Part shown: positions 38,651 through 44,609 of the stretch, piece by piece
Layout: each line of letters begins with the position of its first letter
How positions within the stretch are numbered: the first letter of the stretch is position 1
Assembly: GCA_016218345.1 (NCBI GenBank)
Contig: JACREH010000108.1
Coordinates: forward strand, 1 to 44,609
Direction: 5' to 3'
DNA from: Gammaproteobacteria bacterium
Lineage (GTDB): Bacteria > Pseudomonadota > Gammaproteobacteria > Acidiferrobacterales > UBA6901
DNA length: 44,609 nucleotides
Translations under genes and position numbers: made by a program
Notes under the pieces: generated by a model
The model's input: only the letters and a program-made list of their open reading frames with translations
Told to the model about the DNA's origin: nothing
The model's database searches: none

Positions 38651-39738
38651 TGTTCGGGTTCAACAAAAAAATCAAGCAGATCGCCGGCCGCGACCGCCGT
38701 GTGCGGCCGCGGCGCGCGGCCAAACGCACCCGCGCCTATCCGTGGGCGGAATGGTCCGATCAGAAACTGCTCGACACGCGCATCTGCGATCTCGGGCTCA
38801 CCATCGAGGGCGGCGAGATCGCGTCTCTCATCGAGCAACTCAACCGCGAACTGGAACAGCGCGGCTTCGTGTTTCGCCCGCATTGCTGGCTGTCCGATAC
38901 CTGGTTCTGTCCGGACGGCGTGCCGGGCTTCGCCATCCCGTTTTATTTCGCCCATCCGCGCCTGAAGCGCCTGGAAACGACCCACATGCTCGAGATCGAG
39001 GGCATCAACAAGAGCGCCTGCATGCGGCTCATGCGCCACGAAACCGCCCATGCCCTGGCCAACGCCTACCGCCTGCATCTGCGGCAGGCCTGGCGCCGGC
39101 GCTTCGGCCGCGCCAGCCGCACCTATCCGGACAGCTATCTGCCCCGCCCGGGCAGCAAGAATTACGTCCTGCACCTGGAGGGCTGGTACGCCCAGAGTCA
39201 TCCGGCCGAGGATTGGGCCGAGACCTTCGCGGTCTGGCTAGACCCGGGCACGCGCTGGCAGCAACGCTACCGCGATTGGCCGGCGATCAAAAAGCTGAAC
39301 TACGTCGACGAGCTGATGAAGGAAATCGTTCCGCGCCCGGCGCCGGTGAGAACCCGCAAGCAGATCGATGCGGTATCGACCCTCAGGCTCACGCTGCGCG
39401 AATACTTCCACGAGAAACAGGCGCGGCTGAAGCAGGAATTTCCCCGCCTCCACGAGCAACAACTGCACGACCTGTTCTCGGTCAAGAACAGCCGCAACGA
39501 ACGGGCCTCGCGCTTTCTGCGGCGCACGCGGCGCGAGGCCATCGACCTGACCGCGCGCTGGACCTCGGACGCGCGCTATCGCATCGACCAGACCCTGCAA
39601 GACATGATCAAACGTTGCGACGAACTCGACCTGTACGTCCCCAGCCAGGAAAAACAGATGAAGCTGCAACTGATCGCGGCGCTGGTCATGCTCTATATGG
39701 GCTCGATGCGCAGCGGGAAATCGCGCCTGACGGTATGA
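38650..39738 (+). CDS. Putative zinc-dependent metallopeptidase with HETAH motif
   Basis: A 362-residue, very basic cytoplasmic protein without signal peptide. The zincin motif HExxH is at residues 130-134 (LMRHETAHALANAY). A likely third ligand is in AEDWAETFAVWLDPG (Asp188 or Glu191), the acid-rich helix typical of putative zinc-binding metallopeptidase families. The C-terminal third is helical and Arg/Lys-rich (SRFLRRTRREAIDLTARW). It overlaps the TraB-like gene by one base and the ATP-grasp gene by four, so the three proteins are made together. The substrate is unknown; processing or removal of a peptide linked by the ATP-grasp enzyme is a reasonable guess. Confidence 0.8.
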   Translation: MFGFNKKIKQIAGRDRRVRPRRAAKRTRAYPWAEWSDQKLLDTRICDLGLTIEGGEIASLIEQLNRELEQRGFVFRPHCWLSDTWFCPDGVPGFAIPFYFAHPRLKRLETTHMLEIEGINKSACMRLMRHETAHALANAYRLHLRQAWRRRFGRASRTYPDSYLPRPGSKNYVLHLEGWYAQSHPAEDWAETFAVWLDPGTRWQQRYRDWPAIKKLNYVDELMKEIVPRPAPVRTRKQIDAVSTLRLTLREYFHEKQARLKQEFPRLHEQQLHDLFSVKNSRNERASRFLRRTRREAIDLTARWTSDARYRIDQTLQDMIKRCDELDLYVPSQEKQMKLQLIAALVMLYMGSMRSGKSRLTV

Positions 39739-40760
39739 AAACGCTGCGCGTCATGATGCTGGTGCACACGACGCTGGTGCCGCCGGACGACCTGACCAGC
39801 GCCAAGGACCCGCGCATGGAGAAGTACCGAACCGAGTACGACGTCAAACAGGCGCTGCTAAAACTCGGCCATGAGGTGCAGGTGGTCGGCATGTACGACG
39901 ACCTCGCGCCGATCCGCAAGACCATCGAGGAATGGAAACCGCACATCGCCTTCAACCTCATCGAGGATTTTGCCGGCAACAGCGCCTTCGACTATTACCT
40001 GGTGAGCTTTCTCGAGATGATGCACCTGCCCTACACCGGCTGTAATCCGCGCGGCCTGCTGCTGGCGCGCGACAAGGCGCTATCGAAGAAACTGCTCAGC
40101 TATCACCACATCAACGTCCCGGATTTCATGGTGTTCCCGATGGGCCGGGTGCGCAAACGCACGCGCGCGCTGCGCTATCCGATGATCGTCAAATCGCTCA
40201 TGGAAGAAGGCTCGGTCGGCATCTCGCAGGCGTCGTACGTGGAAAACGAGGAACAGTTGCGCGATCGCATCGCTCTCATCCACGAGCGCATCCACGGCGA
40301 CGCCATCGCCGAGCAGTACATCGACGGGCGCGAACTCTACGTCACGATCCTCGGCAACACCCAACTCCAGGTGTTACCGATCCGCGAACTCAGCTTCGCC
40401 AAGACCGCCGAGGGCCTGCCGCGCATGGCCACCTACAAGGTAAAATGGGACGAGAATTACCGCGAGCGCTGGGGCATCAACTACCAGTTCGCCAAGGACC
40501 TGCCGGACGCCCTCGGCGAACGCGTCGCCAAGGTGTGCAAGCGCGTCTACCGCACCCTCGAGATGAGCGGCTACGGCCGCGTCGATCTGCGGTTGACCGC
40601 CGACGGTAAGATCTACGTGCTCGAGGCCAACCCCAACCCGGGCATCGCACGCGACGAAGACAGCACGCTTTCGGCCATCAAGGCCGGCATGAGCTACGAA
40701 GAGTTCATCGAGCGCATTCTGCGGCTCGGATTCCGCGCCCACGAAGGCGCGGAGACTTAG
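39735..40760 (+). CDS. ATP-grasp ligase, D-Ala-D-Ala ligase-like
   Basis: A 341-residue carboxylate-amine ligase of the D-alanine-D-alanine ligase superfamily. The N-terminal domain starts MKTLRVMMLVHTTLVPPDDL and includes HIAFNLIEDFAGNSAFDYYLVSFLEM and the family segment YTGCNPRGLLLARDKALSKKLL. The ATP-grasp core has YPMIVKSLMEEGSVGIS and EQYIDGRELYVTILGN, and the Mg-binding end VLEANPNPGIARDED. It is not an ordinary Ddl: the N-terminal region is atypical, and neither ftsQ nor murC is near. It lies last in the coupled operon TraB - metallopeptidase - ATP-grasp. The acceptor substrate cannot be predicted. Confidence 0.88.
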   Translation: MKTLRVMMLVHTTLVPPDDLTSAKDPRMEKYRTEYDVKQALLKLGHEVQVVGMYDDLAPIRKTIEEWKPHIAFNLIEDFAGNSAFDYYLVSFLEMMHLPYTGCNPRGLLLARDKALSKKLLSYHHINVPDFMVFPMGRVRKRTRALRYPMIVKSLMEEGSVGISQASYVENEEQLRDRIALIHERIHGDAIAEQYIDGRELYVTILGNTQLQVLPIRELSFAKTAEGLPRMATYKVKWDENYRERWGINYQFAKDLPDALGERVAKVCKRVYRTLEMSGYGRVDLRLTADGKIYVLEANPNPGIARDEDSTLSAIKAGMSYEEFIERILRLGFRAHEGAET

Positions 40761-40769
40761 TCTTAAAAT

Positions 40770-40845
40770 GATCTTGAACCGCCAAGGACGCCAAGCAAGG
40801 CGATCACCTGGGGGTTTCCCCACTTCGGAGTTCATGGCGTTCTTT
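40770..40845. repeat. GATCTTGA-ended dispersed repeat, copy D (degenerate)
   Basis: Plus strand GATCTTGAACCGCCAAGGAC followed by GCCAAG, then a divergent middle (GGGGGTTTCCCC) and TTCATGGCGTTCTTTG. One end matches copies A and B well; the other end is eroded. It begins 10 bases after the ATP-grasp stop. Confidence 0.6.
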
Positions 40846-40857
40846 GAAATAATTTGT

Positions 40858-41010
40858 GGGAACCTCTAAAAATAGAGGTTCCCGTGCGGCCAGGGACGGG
40901 CCGCGCATTTTTCGAACGCGTAAGTGTTTGAAAAATGGAGCAAAGCAAAAATCGCATTTTTTGCTTTGCGTCTCTACAAATTGCCCGGATGGCAATTTTT
41001 AGAGGTTCCC
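40858..41010. mobile_element. 153-bp multi-hairpin element with 11-bp terminal inverted repeats (MITE-like)
   Basis: It starts GGGAACCTCTA and ends TAGAGGTTCCC (perfect 11-bp inverted repeats). Inside are five adjacent stems: GGGAACCTCTA/TAGAGGTTCCC (40858-40883), GCGGCC/GGCCGC (40886-40904), CATTTTTCGAAC/GTTTGAAAAATG (40906-40937), GCAAAGCAAAAA/TTTTTGCTTTGC (40940-40969) and AAATTGCC/GGCAATTT (40978-40998). TTGT flanks both sides (40854-40857 and 41011-41014), like a target duplication. No open frame. It sits between the ATP-grasp gene and yciA. Confidence 0.55.
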
Positions 41011-41029
41011 TTGTTAGTTAGGAGCAACC

Positions 41030-41443
41030 ATGTCCGACGATCGTCTACCGCCAGACCGCCAGCCGACGCTGCGGGTCGTGCCGATGCCGGCCGACGCCAA
41101 TGCCAGCGGCGACATTTTCGGCGGCTGGATCATGTCGCAGGTCGACATCGCCGGCAGCATTGCCGCCATGCGCCGCGCCCAGGGGCGGGTGGTGACGGTC
41201 GCAGTGAACGCCTTCCAGTTCAAGAAGCCGGTGTTCGTCGGCGATCTCATCAGTTGCTACGCACAGGTGACACGGGTCGGCACCACCTCGCTGACCGTGG
41301 ACGTCGTGGTGTATGCCGAGCGCGGCCTGGGTCATGCCGGGGATCCGGAGAAATGCGTCAAGGTCACGGAGGCGACGCTCACCTACGTGGCGATCGACGA
41401 CCGGCGCCGCAAACGCCCGCTGCCGCCGGAGCCGCGCGGCTAG
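41030..41443 (+). CDS. yciA: Acyl-CoA thioesterase, YciA type
   Basis: A hotdog-fold thioesterase that hydrolyses acyl-CoAs in the cytoplasm. The 137-residue product shows the YciA pattern: DANASGDIFGGWIMSQVDIAGSIAA, with the catalytic Asp in this segment, VTVAVNAFQFKKPVFVGDLI, and VKVTEATLTYVAID. GGAG lies five bases before the ATG. It begins 20 bases after the multi-hairpin element. Its TAG stop is the first base triplet of the long palindromic terminator that follows. Confidence 0.93.
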   Translation: MSDDRLPPDRQPTLRVVPMPADANASGDIFGGWIMSQVDIAGSIAAMRRAQGRVVTVAVNAFQFKKPVFVGDLISCYAQVTRVGTTSLTVDVVVYAERGLGHAGDPEKCVKVTEATLTYVAIDDRRRKRPLPPEPRG

Positions 41444-41479
41444 CAGGCCGCTGAAAAAACGTTTTTCAGCGGCCTGCTA
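41441..41479. terminator. Bidirectional terminator between yciA and the radical SAM gene
   Basis: Perfect 18-bp inverted repeat TAGCAGGCCGCTGAAAAA / TTTTTCAGCGGCCTGCTA around ACG. The symmetrical A and T runs give a U-tail on both strands. It serves yciA (plus) and the fabA-fabB-radical SAM run (minus), whose stop is five bases away. Confidence 0.88.
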
Positions 41480-41483
41480 CTGC

Positions 41484-42107
41484 TCAACCTACGTTGTCGA
41501 GCACCCGCCGACGAAAATTCACCCCGAGCCGGTCGGCGATCTCGGCGCAGGCCGCGATATCCACGCCCGCCAAGCCGTCGATCGCGGTCACGGTGATGTC
41601 CGGCACGAACCGGCGGGCGCGGCGCACGAACTCGAGCATGGCCGCGTACGCCCCCGGGAGCTTGGGACGGCAGTGGCGATTGTAAACCTCGGGATTCTGG
41701 GCGTTGAGCGATACCGACAAGGCGTCAATCCGCCCGGCCAGCTCCGGGGTCACGTCGCTGCCATGTGTCAGGCTCGCCAGCCCGTCGGTATTCAGCCGGA
41801 TGCGCGCGCCCTCGGCGCGCAGGCGTCCGGCCACGGCCAACACGGTCGGCAAACGCAGCGTCGGCTCGCCGAGGCCGCAGAACACCACCTCGCGATAGCG
41901 GCGCGGATCGCCGGCGGCGGCGATCAATTGCTCGACGCTCGGTTCGCGATGCAAGCGCAGATCGAAATCCTTGACCCGCCAGGTGCCGTTGAACTTCGGG
42001 CAGAACCGGCAGCGCAACGTGCAGCGCTGGGTGAGGTTGAGGTAACAATTGCCATGCAGCCGGTAGGCGACCGTTTCCCGCCCGGCGAGCGCGGCTGCGT
42101 CAATCAT
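41484..42107 (-). CDS. Radical SAM protein, TatD-associated type
   Basis: A 207-residue radical S-adenosylmethionine enzyme. The cluster motif is Cys29-x3-Cys33-x2-Cys36 in [19 protein letters not shown], followed by [12 protein letters not shown] and RLNTDGLAS. The leader [12 protein letters not shown] resembles the family usually found next to tatD; here no tatD is in the window. Its ATG lies in the last codons of fabB (eight-base overlap), so it is made with FabB. The substrate is unknown. A role in tRNA or peptide modification cannot be decided from the sequence. Confidence 0.85.
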   Translation of the reverse strand: MIDAAALAGRETVAYRLHGNCYLNLTQRCTLRCRFCPKFNGTWRVKDFDLRLHREPSVEQLIAAAGDPRRYREVVFCGLGEPTLRLPTVLAVAGRLRAEGARIRLNTDGLASLTHGSDVTPELAGRIDALSVSLNAQNPEVYNRHCRPKLPGAYAAMLEFVRRARRFVPDITVTAIDGLAGVDIAACAEIADRLGVNFRRRVLDNVG

Positions 42108-43317
42108 TGAACCGCTGGAACACCAGGGTGGCGTTGGTGCCGCCGAAACCGAAGCTGTTGGAAAGCACGGTGTTGAGCGTTACGTGGTCGCGGCGGGCGC
42201 GAACGATGGGAAAGCCTTCGGCGCCGGGATCGAGCGTCTGAATATTGGCCGAGGCGCAAATGAAATTATGCTCCATCATCAGCAGCGAATAGATTGCCTC
42301 GTGCACGCTGGCGGCGCCGAGCGCATGGCCGGTCAATGACTTGGTGGAATTGATCGCCGGTATCTCGGCGCCGAAAACCGCCTTGATCGCCCCGAGCTCG
42401 ACGATGTCGCCGACCGGCGTGCTGGTGCCGTGGGCATTGATATAGTCCACCGGGACGCGCACGGTCTCCAGCGCCTGGCGCATGCAGCGCACCGCGCCGT
42501 CGCCCGAGGGCTGCACCATGTCCGCGCCGTCCGAGGTGGCGCCGTAGCCGGTGAGCTCGGCGTAGATCCTGGCACCGCGCGCGCGCGCGTGTTCGAGTTC
42601 TTCCAGCACCAGCACCCCGCCGCCGCCGGAGATGACGAAACCGTCGCGCGCGGCGTCGTAGGCGCGGGACGCGAGTTGCGGGGTGTCGTTGTATTTCGAG
42701 GACAGCGCGCCCATGGCATCGAACAACAGCGTCATGGTCCAATGCACCTCCTCGCCGCCGCCGGCGAACACCAGGTCTTGCTTGCCCATCTGAATGAGCT
42801 CGGCGCCGTGGCCGATGCAGTGCCCGCTGGTGGCGCAGGCCGAGCTGATCGAATAGGCCACGCCCTTGATCTGATAGGCGGTGGACAGGCAGGCGGCATT
42901 GGTGCTCGACATGGTGCGCGTGACCATGTACGGCCCGACCTTGCGCAGCCCCTTGGCGCGCAGCGTGTCGGTCGCGAGCAGCACGTTGGCGGTGGACGCG
43001 CCGCCCGAACCGGCGATCAGGCCGGTGCGCGGATTCGAGATCAGTTCGGGTGTCAGCGCCGCGTCGGCGATCGCCTCGCGCATCGCCAGGTAATTGAAGG
43101 CGGCGCTGTCGCCCATGAAGCGCCTGACCTTGCGGTCGATGAGATCCTCGGTATTGAGGCGGATCGGGCCGTGCACGGCGGTGCGGAACCCGAGATCGGC
43201 GTATTCCTGGCTGCGCTCGATGCCGGAACGCCCGTGGCGCAGAGACTCCAGCACCTCGTGCTTGTTGTTGCCGATGCTGGAGACGATTCCCAGGCCTGTC
43301 ACCACCACACGCCGCAT
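42100..43317 (-). CDS. fabB: 3-oxoacyl-[acyl-carrier-protein] synthase I
   Basis: Condensing enzyme needed for elongating unsaturated fatty acids. From [10 protein letters not shown] it has 405 residues. The catalytic Cys161 is in [14 protein letters not shown] and the two histidines are in [11 protein letters not shown] and [13 protein letters not shown]. The GAAGG box selects this start over an upstream in-frame ATG at 43380. It lies 10 bases after fabA. fabA-fabB is the classic proteobacterial pair for anaerobic unsaturated fatty acid synthesis, and FabI at the other end of the window completes the cycle. Confidence 0.97.
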   Translation of the reverse strand: MRRVVVTGLGIVSSIGNNKHEVLESLRHGRSGIERSQEYADLGFRTAVHGPIRLNTEDLIDRKVRRFMGDSAAFNYLAMREAIADAALTPELISNPRTGLIAGSGGASTANVLLATDTLRAKGLRKVGPYMVTRTMSSTNAACLSTAYQIKGVAYSISSACATSGHCIGHGAELIQMGKQDLVFAGGGEEVHWTMTLLFDAMGALSSKYNDTPQLASRAYDAARDGFVISGGGGVLVLEELEHARARGARIYAELTGYGATSDGADMVQPSGDGAVRCMRQALETVRVPVDYINAHGTSTPVGDIVELGAIKAVFGAEIPAINSTKSLTGHALGAASVHEAIYSLLMMEHNFICASANIQTLDPGAEGFPIVRARRDHVTLNTVLSNSFGFGGTNATLVFQRFND

Positions 43318-43327
43318 CACGCTACCT

Positions 43328-43843
43328 TCAGAAATTATCCGTAACGGTGAACAACCCGACGCGCAGATCGGAGGCCGCATAGATCAGACGGCCATCGACC
43401 TTCATGCTGGCGTCGGCGATGCCCATGACGAGCTTGCGCATGATGAGCCGCTTGATGTCCACGTGATAGCTGACCAGGCGGTTGCGCGGCGTCACCTGGC
43501 CGGTGAATTTGACCTCGCCCGCACCGAGCGCCCGGCCGTGCCCGGGCCCGCCCATCCAGGCCAGATAAAAACCCAGCAACTGCCACATCGCGTCCAGGCC
43601 CAGACAACCGGGCATGACCGGATCGCCGGCGAAGTGACAGCCGAAGAACCACAGGTCCGGGGTGATATCCAGCTCGGCGACGATCTGGCCCTTGCCATAG
43701 GCGCCGCCGTCCGCGCCGATGTGCGCGATCCGATCGAACATGAGCATCGGCGGCGCGGGCAACTGGGCATTGCCCGGGCCGAACAACCGCCCGGCGGCGC
43801 ATTCCAACAACTCGGCGCGCGCAAAACTGGTTTGTTTCAGCAT
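43328..43843 (-). CDS. fabA: 3-hydroxydecanoyl-[acyl-carrier-protein] dehydratase/isomerase
   Basis: Dehydrates 3-hydroxydecanoyl-ACP and isomerises the double bond, the branch point to unsaturated fatty acids. Starting at [14 protein letters not shown] gives 171 residues, equal to pseudomonad FabA and collinear with it. Active-site His70 ([15 protein letters not shown]) and Asp84 ([13 protein letters not shown]) then fall at the usual numbers. An ATG six codons upstream (43861) is possible; neither has a clear ribosome binding site. Other features are [15 protein letters not shown] and GEVKFTGQV. The 292-bp gap upstream to ubiD holds an inverted repeat. Confidence 0.95.
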   Translation of the reverse strand: MLKQTSFARAELLECAAGRLFGPGNAQLPAPPMLMFDRIAHIGADGGAYGKGQIVAELDITPDLWFFGCHFAGDPVMPGCLGLDAMWQLLGFYLAWMGGPGHGRALGAGEVKFTGQVTPRNRLVSYHVDIKRLIMRKLVMGIADASMKVDGRLIYAASDLRVGLFTVTDNF

Positions 43844-44012
43844 GTCAGGCGAGATCGACATTGGCGGGTCGCGGCCGCCGGCCGGCGCCGGCGATGAAAG
43901 GCATCGGAACGGAACGATTGACGGTGAAGAAACTGTCAACCGCCATCGCGGTTCGGGGGCGGGCAACTCGCGACGCGAGCGGTCGCGCACTCGGTGCGCC
44001 AGTCGATATAGG

Positions 44013-44029
44013 CATAGATTTTGTCTATG
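44013..44029. promoter_or_regulatory. Inverted repeat upstream of fabA, possible operator
   Basis: CATAGA-TTTTG-TCTATG, 170 bases upstream of the fabA start within the non-coding gap 43844-44135. It does not look like the E. coli FadR site. Nothing else clear is seen in this gap apart from a moderately AT-rich stretch 44020-44120. Confidence 0.35.
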
Positions 44030-44135
44030 TTGTCCTGTGGAAAAACGATGACCGGAATGCAGAATCCGAGGAATATACCCGGTGCATGTGCTGCTTTCAA
44101 GACGCTTTATACTGTGCATCGGCGACTCGCTTGAT

Positions 44136-44609
44136 CTATGTCAACCCGCCGGCGGATATTCCCAGCCGATCCCAAAGCCCGTCGACCCGCCGCCGCACTT
44201 CCTCGCTCATGGCGATCGGCCGCCCCCAGCGGCGATCGGTCTCACCCGGCCACTTGTTCGTGGCATCGAATCCGATCTTTCCGCCGAGCCCCGGCGCCGG
44301 GCTGGCGAAATCGAGATAGTCGATCGGCGTGCGCTCCACGATCACGCTGTCGCGCGCCGGGTCGAGGCGCGTGCTCATCGCCCAGATCAGATCGCTCCAG
44401 TTGCGCACGTCGATGTCGTCGTCGGTGACGATCACGAACTTGGTATAGGTGAACTGGCGCAGGTACGACCAGATGCCGAACATGATGCGGCGCGCGTGCC
44501 CCGGATAGCGCTTCTTGATGCTCACGCAGGCCACGCGGTAGGAGCAGCCCTCGGGGGGCAGATAAAAATCCACGATCTCCGGGAACTGCTTCTGCAAAAT
44601 GGGGATGAA
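44136..44609 (-). CDS. ubiD: 3-octaprenyl-4-hydroxybenzoate carboxy-lyase (5' part outside window)
   Basis: C-terminal 157 residues of UbiD, the prenylated-FMN decarboxylase of ubiquinone synthesis. The frame is open to the window edge ([21 protein letters not shown]). It is collinear with E. coli UbiD through [42 protein letters not shown] and [18 protein letters not shown]. The final residues are less conserved, as usual. It is followed by fabA in the same direction after 292 bases. The start and the flavin-binding N-terminal half cannot be judged here. Confidence 0.96.
   Translation of the reverse strand, partial: FIPILQKQFPEIVDFYLPPEGCSYRVACVSIKKRYPGHARRIMFGIWSYLRQFTYTKFVIVTDDDIDVRNWSDLIWAMSTRLDPARDSVIVERTPIDYLDFASPAPGLGGKIGFDATNKWPGETDRRWGRPIAMSEEVRRRVDGLWDRLGISAGGLT

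Noticed and set aside
40858-41010. Multi-hairpin region as a CRISPR array
   Set aside because: The units are palindromes of different sequence and there is no repeat-spacer periodicity or cas gene.

Overview
The window is about 44.6 kb of GC-rich chromosome from a gammaproteobacterium. The evidence is fabA-fabB, an UbiD of enterobacterial type, fimV, the tig-clpP-clpX-lon-hupB-ppiD order, and tRNAs with encoded CCA. From memory, gene order matches Pseudomonas-like genomes in several blocks (tRNAs-tig...ppiD-fabI-yejA; leuC-leuD-leuB-asd-fimV; aroC beside an MFS carrier). The mosaic suggests a deeper-branching, environmental gammaproteobacterium such as an Acidiferrobacterales-like lineage; that placement is inference.

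Region 1 (1-11.6 kb) is protein quality control: trigger factor, ClpP, ClpX, Lon, HU-beta and PpiD on the minus strand with tRNA-Val and tRNA-Asp between hupB and ppiD. FabI and a YejA-like peptide-binding protein lie beyond. Region 2 (11.5-16 kb) is a tRNA array (Pro, Arg, His, a Lys fragment, Lys, then Leu) interrupted by a two-gene signalling unit: a PhnD-like periplasmic binding protein and a GGDEF-EAL membrane protein. Region 3 (16-21.8 kb) holds folD, a small lipoprotein, mtfA with a rhomboid protease, a REC-PAS-GGDEF regulator, and thyA-folA. Region 4 (21.8-32 kb) is fimV, asd, leuB, leuD, leuC, a divergent LysR regulator with a small unknown partner, and an MFS carrier.

Region 5 (32-37.5 kb) is a minus-strand run ending at a strong terminator: MipA/OmpV-like protein, small unknown, aroC, a TPR/beta-barrel protein resembling Slam (type XI secretion), and a secreted FecR-domain protein whose C-terminus resembles Slam cargo barrels. 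The last two are the best candidate for an undescribed system. Region 6 (37.7-40.8 kb) is a tightly overlapping plus-strand operon: TraB/GumN-like protein, zinc metallopeptidase, D-Ala-D-Ala-ligase-like ATP-grasp enzyme. Region 7 (41-44.6 kb) has yciA, a radical SAM protein, fabB, fabA and the 3' part of ubiD.

The window also carries several unrelated repeat families: GATCTTGA-ended imperfect palindromes (three copies), a different palindrome between leuD and leuC, two hairpins sharing a loop sequence, and a 153-bp multi-hairpin element with terminal inverted repeats and a possible TTGT target duplication. No CRISPR array, transposase, phage gene or rRNA was seen.
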